DNA of 64,000 bases, from positions 124,001-188,000 of the forward strand of contig NZ_JAOCQD020000001.1 in assembly GCF_025290835.2 (NCBI RefSeq), in the 5' to 3' direction. The notes beneath the pieces were generated by a model. The model saw only the letters and a program-made list of their open reading frames with translations. It was not told the origin of the DNA and searched no databases. The position numbers were made by a program, and so were the translations under genes. This document shows positions 15,827-24,697 of this stretch, in pieces. Source of the DNA: Aquabacterium sp. OR-4 (GTDB taxonomy: Bacteria; Pseudomonadota; Gammaproteobacteria; Burkholderiales; Burkholderiaceae_C). Position 1 is the first letter of the stretch. The number at the start of each line of letters is the position of its first letter.

Positions 15827-18457
15827 ATGCCGGTCGTCGTCAGACTTTCAGCGGCCTGCCTTCGGGGTCTGGCCGCTTTTTCTTTGCTGTTCGCCCTGCA
15901 GGTGCTGGCGGCCGGCGCCCACCTGAGCTACGAGGCCAAGCTGCCGGCCGATCTGGACACGGCGCCCGACCTGTGCGCGCGCGTGCCCTGCAAGGACGTG
16001 TTCCCCGGCGCCAGCCACTTCTCGCCGCGCAAGGGCCAGCCGCCCTACGTGGAGGCCTACGGCCCGGCCGACCCCACCGGCAAGCCCGCGCTGCTGGGCT
16101 ATGTGATGCTGTCCACCGACATCACCGACACGCCCGCCTACTCGGGCAAGCCGGTGGTCACGCTGATCGGCATGGACCGCCAGGGCCGCTACGTGGGCGT
16201 GAAGGTGCTCAAGCACTCCGAGCCCATCCTGCTGCTGGGCATTCCCGAGACGGCGCTGCTGAAGTTCAACGACCAGTACCTGGGCAAGTCGGTCAAGGAC
16301 CGGATCGAGGTCGGCCCCTCGCGGCCCGACGAGAACGTGCTTGGCCTGGATGCCATCTCCGGCGCCACCGTCACCGTGGTGGCGCAGAACCAGGTGATGC
16401 AGCTCTCGGGCAGCGCCGTGGCGCGCCAGGTGGGCATCCTCGAGCCGACGCGGCGCGAGCCCGCGCGCTGGCAGGCCAGTGGCCAGCGCTACAGCTGGGC
16501 CGAGCTGGTGGCGATGGGCGCCGTGCAGCCGCTGCGCGTGCTGCCCGCGCAGGTGGGCCTGGCCCGGTCGGACACACCCTTCATCGCGCTGTGGTTCGGC
16601 GACCTGAACCACCCCGACCTGGGCCGCAGCCTGCTGGGCGAGCGCGGCTACGACAACCTGCACTCGCGCCTGAAGCCCGGCGAGAGCGCCCTGTTCATCG
16701 TGCGCACCGCGGGCGAGGAGTCGTTCAAGGGCTCGGGCTATGTCCGCGGCGGGCTTTATGACCGCGTGCAGGTGCGCCAGGGCGCCGATTCGTTCACCTT
16801 CCGCGACCTCGACTACCTGAACCTCTACGGCCTGGAGGCCGCCGGCGCGCCGGCCACCACCGAGTCGGCCATCTTCGTCATCCGCTCGGCCAGCTTCTCG
16901 GCGGCCTGGCCCTGGCAGCTGGCCTTCCTCGGCAACCGGGTCGACCGTGCCACCGGCCAGCGCAGCTTCGCGGTGTTCGAGAGCCGCTACTGGCTGCCCG
17001 CCGCGCTGCTGGCCGGCGGCCGCCCCGAGGTGCATGAGCCGGACGCGCCCTGGGTGCGCATCTGGAAGACCCAGGCCGCGGGCATTGGCGCCTTCGTGGC
17101 GCTGTTGCTGGCGGTGGGCGTGGTGTATGCGCTGCGCGAGCGGCTCACGCGGCGCGCCACGCACAAGAACAAGTGGCCGGTCAACGCCTTCAAGTACAGC
17201 GCCTGGGCGCTGTCGATCGGCTTCGTGGGCTTTGGCGTGATGGCCCAGCCCTCGGTGACGCAGGTGCTCACCTGGTTCCACAGCCTGCTGTTCCAGTGGA
17301 CCTGGTCGCTGTTCCTGACCGACCCCTATGTGTTCGTGTTCTGGATCTTCATCATCGTCACCGTGTTCCTGTTCGGCCGCGGCCTGTTCTGCGGCTGGCT
17401 GTGCCCGTTCGGATCGCTGTCGGAGGCCTTGTTCAAGCTGGCCGGCAGGCTGGGGCTCAAGCGCTGGCAGAAGCCGCTGCCGCAGGCCCTGCACGACCGG
17501 CTGAAATGGCTCAAGTACGCCATCTTCATGGGCCTGCTGGCGGTGTCGCTGGTGGACATGGGCCGCGCCGAGATGCTGGCCGAGGTGGAGCCGTTCAAGA
17601 CCACCTTCCTGGTCGGCATCAGCCATCGCCCCTGGCCCTACGGCCTGTTCGTGGCGGTGCTGCTGGGCCTGTCGATCTTCATCGAGCGGCCTTACTGCAA
17701 ATACCTTTGCCCGCTGGGCGCCGCGCTGGCCATGCCCAGCACCTTTCGCTGGTTCGGGCTGAAGCGCAAGCGCGACTGCAACAGCTGCAAGGCCTGCGCC
17801 GCGGGCTGTGGCGCGCAGGCCATCGACGCGGCCGGCCGCATCGACCACCGCGAATGCCTGCACTGCCTGGACTGCATGGTGCTGTACACCGACCCGGCAG
17901 GCTGCCCGCCGCTGGCGCGCGAACGCAAGCGGCGCGAGCGCGACGGCCTGCTGATCACGCCCATCGGCCGCGACGGCTACTACATCCCCATCGACGCGGT
18001 GCCGGCGGTCAGCGCCCGGGCCGCCGCCGGCCCCGACCCGCGCATGCCCACCCACCGGGTGCAGCCTTATGGCGATGCGCCGCGCAAGCTGTGGCAGCGC
18101 CTGCTGCTGGAGCTGCGCGACCACCTCTGGCCCTGGAGCGTGGCCGGCTGGCGCAGCCGCCGTGCGCTGCAGATCGCCGGCTTCTCGCTGGCCGTGGCGG
18201 CCACGCTGGCCTGGGGCCTGGCGGCACAGGGCCGGCTGTCGGCGGTGGCCATCATTGCCGGCTGGTTCGGCTGGAGCGTGTACGAGGTGCTGATCCGCAT
18301 GGCCGGGCGCCGCTACGTCAAGGACGGCCCGTGGTGGCAATCCGGCTACCGGGTGGCGAACTGGATGGACATGCTCAGCTACGTGGGCTTCAAGAACCTG
18401 CTGATCGGCGCGGCACTCTTCCTGGCATTGAAGGGCATGGGATGGCTGACACCCTGA
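15827..18457 (+). CDS. nosR: NosR, membrane flavo-iron-sulfur protein, with C-terminal extension
   Basis: An 876-residue NosR, needed to deliver electrons for N2O reduction. After a signal/anchor helix comes a periplasmic FMN-binding domain with DAISGATVTV (about residues 182-191), whose SGAT threonine is the ApbE flavinylation site. Five or so transmembrane helices follow, bearing CGWLCPFG and CKYLCPLG, then two cytoplasmic [4Fe-4S] motifs (CNSCKACAAGC and CLHCLDC). Model NosR proteins end shortly after this point, at about 720 residues; here roughly 150 extra residues follow with three more hydrophobic segments (about residues 785-875). ATG 15827 was chosen because it gives a clean signal peptide. 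It overlaps nosD by 16 bp. Confidence 0.95.
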   Translation: MPVVVRLSAACLRGLAAFSLLFALQVLAAGAHLSYEAKLPADLDTAPDLCARVPCKDVFPGASHFSPRKGQPPYVEAYGPADPTGKPALLGYVMLSTDITDTPAYSGKPVVTLIGMDRQGRYVGVKVLKHSEPILLLGIPETALLKFNDQYLGKSVKDRIEVGPSRPDENVLGLDAISGATVTVVAQNQVMQLSGSAVARQVGILEPTRREPARWQASGQRYSWAELVAMGAVQPLRVLPAQVGLARSDTPFIALWFGDLNHPDLGRSLLGERGYDNLHSRLKPGESALFIVRTAGEESFKGSGYVRGGLYDRVQVRQGADSFTFRDLDYLNLYGLEAAGAPATTESAIFVIRSASFSAAWPWQLAFLGNRVDRATGQRSFAVFESRYWLPAALLAGGRPEVHEPDAPWVRIWKTQAAGIGAFVALLLAVGVVYALRERLTRRATHKNKWPVNAFKYSAWALSIGFVGFGVMAQPSVTQVLTWFHSLLFQWTWSLFLTDPYVFVFWIFIIVTVFLFGRGLFCGWLCPFGSLSEALFKLAGRLGLKRWQKPLPQALHDRLKWLKYAIFMGLLAVSLVDMGRAEMLAEVEPFKTTFLVGISHRPWPYGLFVAVLLGLSIFIERPYCKYLCPLGAALAMPSTFRWFGLKRKRDCNSCKACAAGCGAQAIDAAGRIDHRECLHCLDCMVLYTDPAGCPPLARERKRRERDGLLITPIGRDGYYIPIDAVPAVSARAAAGPDPRMPTHRVQPYGDAPRKLWQRLLLELRDHLWPWSVAGWRSRRALQIAGFSLAVAATLAWGLAAQGRLSAVAIIAGWFGWSVYEVLIRMAGRRYVKDGPWWQSGYRVANWMDMLSYVGFKNLLIGAALFLALKGMGWLTP
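15850..15885 (+). terminator. Terminator-like hairpin within the first codons of nosR
   Basis: AGCGGCC at 15850-15856 pairs perfectly with GGCCGCT at 15871-15877, enclosing a smaller CC-TTCG-GG loop, and is followed directly by TTTTCTTT. This is the shape of an intrinsic terminator, but it lies inside the signal-peptide codons of nosR, 24 bp after the ATG. It could attenuate transcription between nosZ and nosR, or be chance from codon constraints. Confidence 0.45.
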
Positions 18458-19815
18458 GCCGGCGCGGCCTCGGCATCGCCGCCCGGCTGCTGGCGGCGAC
18501 ACTGGCCTGCACGCTGCCGGCGGCACCGCTGCAGGCCGCCACCTGGCGCGTGCAGCCGGGCCAGGCCATCCAGCCGGTGATCGCCCGCGCCGCGGCCGGT
18601 GACGTGGTCGAGATCACCGCGGGCTTCTACGACGAGAACCTGCGCATCGACAAGCCGCTCACGCTGCGCGGCCTGGACACGGGCACGGGCCGGCCGACGA
18701 TCAGCGGTGGCCAGCGCGGCGACACCATCCGCGTTGCCGCCGCCGATGTGACCATCGAGGACCTGATCGTGCGCGACTCGGGCCAGGCGCTGGTTTCGCA
18801 GCATGCCGGCATCTACCTGCAGCCCGGCAGCCACCGCGCCGTGGTGCAGCGCTGCGACCTGACCTACAACCTGTTCGGCCTGTGGATCGAGAAGGCCGAC
18901 CAGGTGCGCATCGAGCGCAATGTCATCACCGGCCTGCGCGACCTGCACTCGCCGCAGCGCGGCAACGGCGTGCAGCTCTACAACACGCGCGGCGCGCACA
19001 TCATCGGCAACCACATCAGCTTTGTGCGCGATGCGCTGTACGTGGATGTGTCGCACGACGCGGTGTTTCGCGGCAACCGCCTGCACCACAGCCGCTACGG
19101 CACGCACTACATGAACTCCTACCGCAACCTGTGGGAGGACAACGACAGCTACCTCAACCGCGGCGGCCTGGCGCTGATGGAGGTGCGCGACAACATCGTG
19201 CGCAACAACCGCACCTGGGGCAACTCCGACCACGGCATCATGCTGCGCACGCTGCAGGACTCGGTGATCGAGGGCAACGTGGTGGCCGGCAATGCGCGCG
19301 GCTTCTTCATCTACGACGTGGAGTACGCCACGCTGCGCGGCAACCTGGTGGTGGACAACGCGGTGGGCGTCCACCTGGCCGCGCTGTCCACCCGCAACGT
19401 GGTGCACGGCAACGACTTCATCGGCAACCGCGAGCAGGTGCGCTACGTGGGCAGCCGCGACGAGGCCTGGGGCGCCAGCGCCCGCGCCGCGGCCGGCGCC
19501 CGCGCCGGGGCCGCAGGCCGTGCCGGCGATGGCGTCGATGGCGGCGGCGGCAACCACTGGTCCAACTACCGCGGCTGGGATCGCAACGCCGATGGCCGCG
19601 GCGACGTGCCCTACGAGGCCAACGACCTGATCGACCGGCTGCAGTACCGCCACCCCGCCATGGGCCTGCTGATGGGCAGCCCGGCGGTGCAGGCGCTGCG
19701 CCTGATCGGCCAGCAGTTCCCGGTGCTGCGCGCCCCCAGCGTGGTGGACGCCGCACCCCGCATGCACCCCATCCACAAGAACTGGAGCGACTGGATTGGT
19801 CACCGCTTCCATTGA
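18442..19815 (+). CDS. nosD: NosD, periplasmic copper-handling beta-helix protein
   Basis: A 457-residue exported protein with a signal peptide (RRGLGIAARLLAATLACTLPAAPLQA) followed by a right-handed parallel beta-helix of the CASH type, visible as repeated G-N-x-x-x motifs such as VVAGNARGFFIYDVEYATLRGN. NosD works with the NosFY ABC transporter and NosL to assemble the CuZ centre of NosZ. Residues about 350-372 are an Ala/Gly/Arg-rich insertion (ASARAAAGARAGAAGRAGDG) not needed for the helix and probably a loop. ATG 18442 lies inside the end of nosR; this start gives the signal peptide. The stop overlaps the proposed nosF start by 20 bp, consistent with a single translationally coupled operon. 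Confidence 0.95.
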   Translation: MADTLSRRGLGIAARLLAATLACTLPAAPLQAATWRVQPGQAIQPVIARAAAGDVVEITAGFYDENLRIDKPLTLRGLDTGTGRPTISGGQRGDTIRVAAADVTIEDLIVRDSGQALVSQHAGIYLQPGSHRAVVQRCDLTYNLFGLWIEKADQVRIERNVITGLRDLHSPQRGNGVQLYNTRGAHIIGNHISFVRDALYVDVSHDAVFRGNRLHHSRYGTHYMNSYRNLWEDNDSYLNRGGLALMEVRDNIVRNNRTWGNSDHGIMLRTLQDSVIEGNVVAGNARGFFIYDVEYATLRGNLVVDNAVGVHLAALSTRNVVHGNDFIGNREQVRYVGSRDEAWGASARAAAGARAGAAGRAGDGVDGGGGNHWSNYRGWDRNADGRGDVPYEANDLIDRLQYRHPAMGLLMGSPAVQALRLIGQQFPVLRAPSVVDAAPRMHPIHKNWSDWIGHRFH

Positions 19816-20731
19816 CGGCCGCGACGCCGCCGTGCGGCTCGACTCCGTGGTCAAGCGCTACGGCGAGCACGCCGCGCTCGACGGCGTGAGCCTGACCGTG
19901 GCGCGCGGCCAGCTGTTCGGCCTGATCGGCCACAACGGCGCCGGCAAGAGCACGCTGTTCAAGCTGCTGCTCAACCTGATCGCGCCCACCAGCGGCCGGC
20001 TGTGGATTGGCGGGCGCGAGGTGCTGGGCACCGCCAGCCGCGACACGCGCCGCCGCGTCGGCTACCTGCCCGAGAACCTGGTGCTCTACGACAACCTCGA
20101 CGGCCTGGAGACGCTGAGGTTCTTTGCCCGCATGAAGGGCGCGCCGCTGGACAGCTGCGCCGAGCTGCTCGAGCGTGTGGGCCTGGGCGGCGTGGGCCGC
20201 AAGCCGGTGCGCGGCTACTCCAAGGGAATGCGCCAGCGCCTGGGCTTTGCCCAGGCCCTGCTGGGCGCGCCCGAACTGCTGCTGCTGGACGAACCCACCA
20301 CCGGCCTCGACCCCGCCGGCACGCGCGACTTCTTCGGCCAGCTGCAGCGCCTGCGCGATGCCGGCGTCACGCTGCTGATCAGCTCGCATGTGCTGGCCGA
20401 GCTGCAGGGCCGCGTGGATGCGCTGGCCATGCTGGCCGGCGGCCGGCTGGCCGCGCAGGGCACGGTACAGCAACTGCGCGAGCGCTCGGCCCTGCCGCTG
20501 CGCCTGCTGGTCAGCGCCGCGGCAGACCGGCTCGATGCCCTGCCGGCGGCACTGTGCGGCCACGACGGCCTGGTGCTGCAGCGCCAGGCCCCCGAGCTGC
20601 TGCAGCTGGCCTTGCCGCGCGCGCAGAAGATGGCCGTGCTGGGCCTGCTCGCGAACCACGGCGTGGACGATCTGCAACTGCACGAGCCCACGCTGGAAGA
20701 CGTGTACTTCGACGTGCGGAGCGCGGCATGA
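19796..20731 (+). CDS. nosF: NosF, ABC transporter ATPase for NosZ maturation
   Basis: A 311-residue ABC ATPase with Walker A GHNGAGKST (about residues 43-51), signature YSKGMRQRLGFAQALL, Walker B LLLLDEPTTGLDP and the switch His in ISSHVLAEL. It energises NosY and acts with NosD in supplying sulfur/copper components for CuZ. The best start is a TTG at 19796, inside the end of nosD, because no ATG or GTG precedes the conserved VRLDSVVKRYGEHAALDGVSL without truncating it; a GTG at about residue 13 is an alternative. The stop overlaps the nosY ATG (ATGA). Length agrees with the family (about 305-310). Confidence 0.95.
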   Translation: MVTASIDGRDAAVRLDSVVKRYGEHAALDGVSLTVARGQLFGLIGHNGAGKSTLFKLLLNLIAPTSGRLWIGGREVLGTASRDTRRRVGYLPENLVLYDNLDGLETLRFFARMKGAPLDSCAELLERVGLGGVGRKPVRGYSKGMRQRLGFAQALLGAPELLLLDEPTTGLDPAGTRDFFGQLQRLRDAGVTLLISSHVLAELQGRVDALAMLAGGRLAAQGTVQQLRERSALPLRLLVSAAADRLDALPAALCGHDGLVLQRQAPELLQLALPRAQKMAVLGLLANHGVDDLQLHEPTLEDVYFDVRSAA

Positions 20732-21654
20732 GATCGCCCGTTGCCGCCGCAGCCGCGGCCGAAAAGCCGGCTCCAGCGCTGCCCCCCACCCTGCCCGCGC
20801 CGCAAGCCGACGCGCCCACCGCGCGCCTGCAGTGGCGCCCGCTGCTGGCCGTGGCGCACAAGGAGTTCAGCGACCGCCTGCGCAACCGCTGGGTGCTGGC
20901 GGTGAGTGCAGTGTTCGCGGCGTTCTCGCTGGCCATCACCTGGTTCGGCGGCGCCAGCCAGGGCCTGATCGGCCCCGGCTCGCTGGAGCTCACCATCGCC
21001 AGCCTGGTCAGCCTGGTGATCTACCTGATCCCGCTGATCGCGCTGCTGCTGGGCTTTGACAGCATCGTCGGCGAGCGCGAGCGGGGTTCGCTGGATCTGC
21101 TGCTGGCCCTGCCGGTGACGCGCATCGAGCTGCTGCTGGGCAAGTACCTGGGTCTGGCGCTGGCGCTGGCCGTGGCCACGCTGCTGGGCCTGGCGGGCGT
21201 GGCGGTGCTGCTGTACTCGCGCTTCGGCCAGGCCGGGCTGTACCACTATGGCGGCTTCATGCTCAGCGCGGTGCTGCTGGGCCTGGCCTTTCTGAGCCTG
21301 GCGATGCTGCTGTCCACGCTGGCGCGCGACCGTGCCCATGCCTCGGGCCTGGCCATCGCCACCTGGTTCGTGCTGGTGCTGGCCTTCGACCTGCTTCTTC
21401 TGGGCCTGCTGGTGGCCACCGGCGGCGACCTCGGCGGCTGGCTGGACGGCGACCGCGCCGCCTGGCTGCTGCTGCTCAACCCGGCCGACGTGTTCCGCAT
21501 CCTCAACGTGTTTTCACTGGACGACGTGCGCCGCACCTACGGCCTGGCCAGCCTGGTGCCCTCGGCACTTGGCAACCCCTGGCTGATGGGCTCGGCCATG
21601 GCCGCCTGGATCGGGCTGCCGCTGGCCCTGGCCTCCTGGAGATTCAAGCCATGA
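20728..21654 (+). CDS. nosY: NosY, ABC-2 type permease
   Basis: A 308-residue inner-membrane permease. A Pro/Ala-rich cytoplasmic leader of about 40 residues is unusual compared with most NosY proteins, which begin near the conserved VAHKEFSDRLRNRWVLAV seen here at about residue 44. Six hydrophobic segments follow, with the typical cytoplasmic motif GFDSIVGERERGSLDLLLALPVTR split around residue 115. It pairs with NosF to form the NosFY transporter. The ATG overlaps the nosF stop and its own stop overlaps the nosL ATG (ATGA in both cases), so synthesis of F, Y and L should be stoichiometrically coupled. Confidence 0.95.
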   Translation: MRSPVAAAAAAEKPAPALPPTLPAPQADAPTARLQWRPLLAVAHKEFSDRLRNRWVLAVSAVFAAFSLAITWFGGASQGLIGPGSLELTIASLVSLVIYLIPLIALLLGFDSIVGERERGSLDLLLALPVTRIELLLGKYLGLALALAVATLLGLAGVAVLLYSRFGQAGLYHYGGFMLSAVLLGLAFLSLAMLLSTLARDRAHASGLAIATWFVLVLAFDLLLLGLLVATGGDLGGWLDGDRAAWLLLLNPADVFRILNVFSLDDVRRTYGLASLVPSALGNPWLMGSAMAAWIGLPLALASWRFKP

Positions 21655-22274
21655 ACAAGATCCGCTCCCGCCAGCCGGCCCGCACCGGCACCGATGCCGG
21701 CCCGATGTCCGGCCGGGATTCCGGCGCTGCCCCGGCCATCAGCCGGCGGCGCCTGCTGTGCCGCTGCGGCGCCGGCCTGGCGGCCCTGGGCACGCTGGCG
21801 CTGGCCGGCTGTGGCCGCGAGACCGGGGCCGCCGCCCCGGTGGCGGCCGTCGACTTCGACAACGCCGCCAGCTGCGCGCTGGACGGCATGCTGCTGGCCG
21901 AGTACCCCGGCCCCAAGGGGCAGATCCAGCTGAGCGGCCAGCCCCAGCCCGAGTGGTACTGCGACACCCTCGAGCTGCTCAACGCGATGCTGCGGCCCGA
22001 GCAGGTGCGCAAGCGCCAGGGCGCCTGGGTGCAGGACATGGCGCGCGCCGACTGGGAGCGCCCGCGCGGCCACTGGATCGACGCCCGCAGCGCCCACTAC
22101 GTGCTGCAGAGCCGGCGCAAAGGCTCGATGGGTGCCACGGCGGCCAGCTTTGCCGATGCGGCCGCGGCTCAGGCGTTTGTGCAGCAGCACGGCGGGCGCG
22201 TGGTGGCCTATGCCGAGCTCAAGCCCGAGATGGTCGACCTGTCGGGCGGCGCGCTGCACGACACCCGCATGTGA
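21651..22274 (+). CDS. nosL: NosL, copper-chaperone lipoprotein (first copy)
   Basis: A 207-residue NosL-family protein with a twin-arginine-like and lipobox leader (SRRRLLCRCGAGLAALGTLALAGC) after about 30 extra N-terminal residues, predicting outer-leaflet or periplasmic attachment. NosL binds Cu(I) and hands it to NosD/apo-NosZ. The usual metal motif C-x-x-C-G-M is here CALDGM near residue 74, keeping the first Cys and the Met but not the second Cys, as in classical denitrifier NosL. ATG 21651 overlaps the nosY stop. The next gene encodes a second NosL-domain protein that does have the two-cysteine motif, so the two may have different copper-binding roles. Confidence 0.93.
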   Translation: MNKIRSRQPARTGTDAGPMSGRDSGAAPAISRRRLLCRCGAGLAALGTLALAGCGRETGAAAPVAAVDFDNAASCALDGMLLAEYPGPKGQIQLSGQPQPEWYCDTLELLNAMLRPEQVRKRQGAWVQDMARADWERPRGHWIDARSAHYVLQSRRKGSMGATAASFADAAAAQAFVQQHGGRVVAYAELKPEMVDLSGGALHDTRM

Positions 22275-22288
22275 GCCGCCCGCCCGCC

Positions 22289-22930
22289 ATGCCCTGGCTC
22301 GCCCGTCGCCGCCTGCTGCTGGGCGCCGGCCTCGGCACGGCCGGCCTGCTGGGCTGGGGCCTGCCAGGCCGGTGGCCGGCCGCGCCGCTGGCCGGGCTGG
22401 CCAGCCGCCTCGGGCTGCATCCGCCACCCGCCACGCCGCCGGACGAGGTGTGCATCGTGGCGCCGCCCGAGCCCTTCGACCCGCGCTCGGGCCTGGCGCC
22501 GCTGGCCGCACGGCCGGTGCCGGCCGACGCCCGCTGCCCGGTGTGCGGCATGTTTGCCGCGCGCCATCCGCGCTGGGCGGCGATGGCCATCTTCGACGAC
22601 GGCGCGGCGCAGTTCTTCGACACGCCGGCGCACCTGTTGCTGTACCTGCAGAACCCGGCCCGGTACCAGCCCGGGCGCTCCGCGCAGGCCGTGCGCGCCA
22701 TGCATGTGGCCAACCATCAGGGCGGCGGCTGGCTGGCGCTGGCGCAGGCGGTGCTGGTGCACGGCTCGCGCGTGCACGGCCCGATGCGCACCGAAGACCT
22801 GCCGGCCTTTGCCGACGCCGATGCCGCCGCAGCCTTCATCGCCCGGCACGGCGGCACCGCGGCGCGCGCCGACGCGCTGCGCCAGGCCTTGCCCCAGGGC
22901 CTGCGGGCACTGGCCCCGCACCGCCATTGA
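22289..22930 (+). CDS. Second NosL-domain protein with CPVCGM motif
   Basis: A 213-residue exported protein with a short Tat-like leader (ARRRLLLGAGLGTAGLLGWGL). The mature part contains ARCPVCGMFAARHPRWAA near residue 82, the canonical two-cysteine NosL/nitrous-oxide-reductase-accessory motif, followed by a NosL-like region ending in AFADADAAAAFIARHGG. No lipobox is seen, unlike nosL. Its stop is the end of the nos cluster. Start choice is between ATG 22289 and an in-frame GTG at 22271 whose GTGA overlaps the nosL stop; the overlap style of the operon favours the GTG, the compact signal peptide favours the ATG. Function as a second copper chaperone is inferred from the domain and position. 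Confidence 0.85.
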   Translation: MPWLARRRLLLGAGLGTAGLLGWGLPGRWPAAPLAGLASRLGLHPPPATPPDEVCIVAPPEPFDPRSGLAPLAARPVPADARCPVCGMFAARHPRWAAMAIFDDGAAQFFDTPAHLLLYLQNPARYQPGRSAQAVRAMHVANHQGGGWLALAQAVLVHGSRVHGPMRTEDLPAFADADAAAAFIARHGGTAARADALRQALPQGLRALAPHRH

Positions 22931-22962
22931 GCGCCGCGCGGGCGCCGGCGCGCCAGGCCGGG

Positions 22963-23427
22963 CTAACCGCGGCCCAGCCCGGCCACCACCACCGTCAGCG
23001 TGCCCAGCACCAGGTTCACCAGCACCCAGCGGCGGATCACGGCCATGGCTGCGCCGGCGGCCGGCCATTCGCGCGCGGCCACATGGCGCCTGAGCCGCGG
23101 GTAGGGCCGGCTGACGATGAACACGAAGATCGCCGCCATCACCAGGCCCAGCAGCAGCATGGCGTGCCAGGTGGGCGGCGCAGCGGCCATGCCCACCCGC
23201 AGCAGCAGGGCCAGGCCGGTGGCCAGGATCAGCGGCACGGCCACGCCCAGCAGGCCGAAGAAGCGGCCCAGCGTGGCCGCCAGCAGCGGCAGGCGCTGCG
23301 GCGGCTCCAGCAAGGCGGCGGCCGAGGGCCGCAGCGCGAAGTGCGCAAAGGCCATGCCGCCCACCCACAGCACGGCGGCCAGCAGATGCAGGGTGAAGGT
23401 CAGGGTCCAGACGGTGGGCAGGTTCAT
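22963..23427 (-). CDS. CopD-like four-helix integral membrane protein
   Basis: A 154-residue membrane protein with four hydrophobic segments: about 6-26 (VWTLTFTLHLLAAVLWVGGM), 53-75 (RFFGLLGVAVPLILATGLA), 86-106 (WHAMLLLGLVMAAIFVFIV) and 132-152. The pattern, with an early His in LHLLAAVLWVGG and the WHAML segment, fits the CopD / small CopD-like family often annotated near copper genes. It is convergent with the nos operon, separated by 32 bp from the second NosL gene. A copper or haem role is plausible but cannot be established from sequence. The ATG complementary to 23425-23427 gives MNLPTVW; the longer frame would add a non-conserved leader. Confidence 0.75.
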   Translation of the reverse strand: MNLPTVWTLTFTLHLLAAVLWVGGMAFAHFALRPSAAALLEPPQRLPLLAATLGRFFGLLGVAVPLILATGLALLLRVGMAAAPPTWHAMLLLGLVMAAIFVFIVSRPYPRLRRHVAAREWPAAGAAMAVIRRWVLVNLVLGTLTVVVAGLGRG

Positions 23428-23527
23428 GCGGTCAGCATACGCAAGGCCCGGGCCTGCGGGCAAGGCGCGGGCGGCGCGGGCACCGGCGGCGTAAGCGCGG
23501 GCGCACGGGCCGCGGCGCGCCAGCCGA

Positions 23528-24697
23528 TCACGACACCCGGCCCAGCTGCCGCACCAGATCGTGCAGGCAGACCACGGTGAGCAGCGCGGCCACCGCCAGC
23601 GGCTGCAGCAGGTCGGGCAGGGCCATGGCCTCGCCGGTGAGCACGCGCAGCATCAGCGTGCTTTGCGCCAAAGCCGGCACCCACAGGTGCCAGGGCGCCT
23701 CGGCGCCCAGGCTGAACATCGGCACCATCGGCGCAAACGAGCAGCCCAGCACCAGCACCGTGGCGCTGGCCTGGGCCTCCTTGACGCTGCGGCTGCGCAG
23801 CGCCACGGCCATCAGCGCGGCGGCCATCAGCGCGGCCAGCGGCAGCAGCAGGGCCAGAAACAGCCCCGCCTCGCGCAGCCCGAACTGGAAGCTGGCGGCC
23901 AGCGTCTCGCTGCGCAGCAGCCACTGCCCGGGCAGAAAGCTCAGGCAGGCCAGCACCGCCACGCCCATGGCCAGCAGCGCCACCGCGCCCCACTTGCCCA
24001 GCACCAGGGCCCAGCGCGGCGCGGGGGTCATCAGCAGCGGTTCGAGCGAGCCGCGCTCGCGCTCGCCGGCGGTGCTGTCGAGCGCGGCATTCAGCGCGCC
24101 GTAGACCACCGCCATCAGGATGAAGATGGGCAGGATGCGCGTGAACTGCGCGGCGCGCTGGCGTGCGTCGGCCATGTCCTGGTCGTCGGTCTCGATCACC
24201 TGCAGCAGCGCCGGCGGCACACCGCGCCAGGCCAGGCGCAGCGTGGCCTGCTCCTGCTGGAAGCCCTGCAGCAGCTGGCGCCACTGGCCGGCGCTGGCCT
24301 GCGCGCGGGTGTTGCCGCTGGCACTGCGCAGCAGCAGCTGCGGCGCGCGGCCGGCGGCCAGCGCGGCTTCAAAATCGGCTGGCAGCACCAGCACGGCCTG
24401 GCCCAGCTCGCGCCGCGCCAGCGCGTCGGCATGATCCTCGGGCGCGGCCTCCAGGCGGTAGCCCTGGCGCGCCACATAGTTGGCCAGCGTGGGCGCATGC
24501 TGGATGTGCAGGGCGCTGAGCGTGCGCGCCTCGGCCTGGCTTTCCAGATCGGCCACCAGGGCCGACAGCGCCAGCAGCATCAGCGGCCCGATCACCACGG
24601 CCGACAGCAGCATCACGCCCAGGCTGCGGCGGTCGCGCAGCGCGTCGAGCAGCTCCTTGCGCAGCACCTGCAGCATCTGGTGCAGCACGCGCATCAT
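23528..24697 (-). CDS. ABC-2 type transporter permease (NatB-like)
   Basis: A 389-residue permease with the NatB/DrrB-like topology: one N-terminal helix (SLGVMLLSAVVIGPLMLLAL, about residues 27-46), a large extracytoplasmic domain to about 175, and then five to six helices with the conserved cytoplasmic segment STAGERERGSLEPLLMTPAPR. It forms an exporter with the ATPase encoded just upstream; substrate unknown (Na+, drugs or lipids are known for the family). The start is ATG 24697, in an ATGATG whose first codon overlaps the ATPase stop. It is the last gene of a four-gene leftward operon beginning with the glutaredoxin-like gene. Confidence 0.88.
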   Translation of the reverse strand: MMRVLHQMLQVLRKELLDALRDRRSLGVMLLSAVVIGPLMLLALSALVADLESQAEARTLSALHIQHAPTLANYVARQGYRLEAAPEDHADALARRELGQAVLVLPADFEAALAAGRAPQLLLRSASGNTRAQASAGQWRQLLQGFQQEQATLRLAWRGVPPALLQVIETDDQDMADARQRAAQFTRILPIFILMAVVYGALNAALDSTAGERERGSLEPLLMTPAPRWALVLGKWGAVALLAMGVAVLACLSFLPGQWLLRSETLAASFQFGLREAGLFLALLLPLAALMAAALMAVALRSRSVKEAQASATVLVLGCSFAPMVPMFSLGAEAPWHLWVPALAQSTLMLRVLTGEAMALPDLLQPLAVAALLTVVCLHDLVRQLGRVS

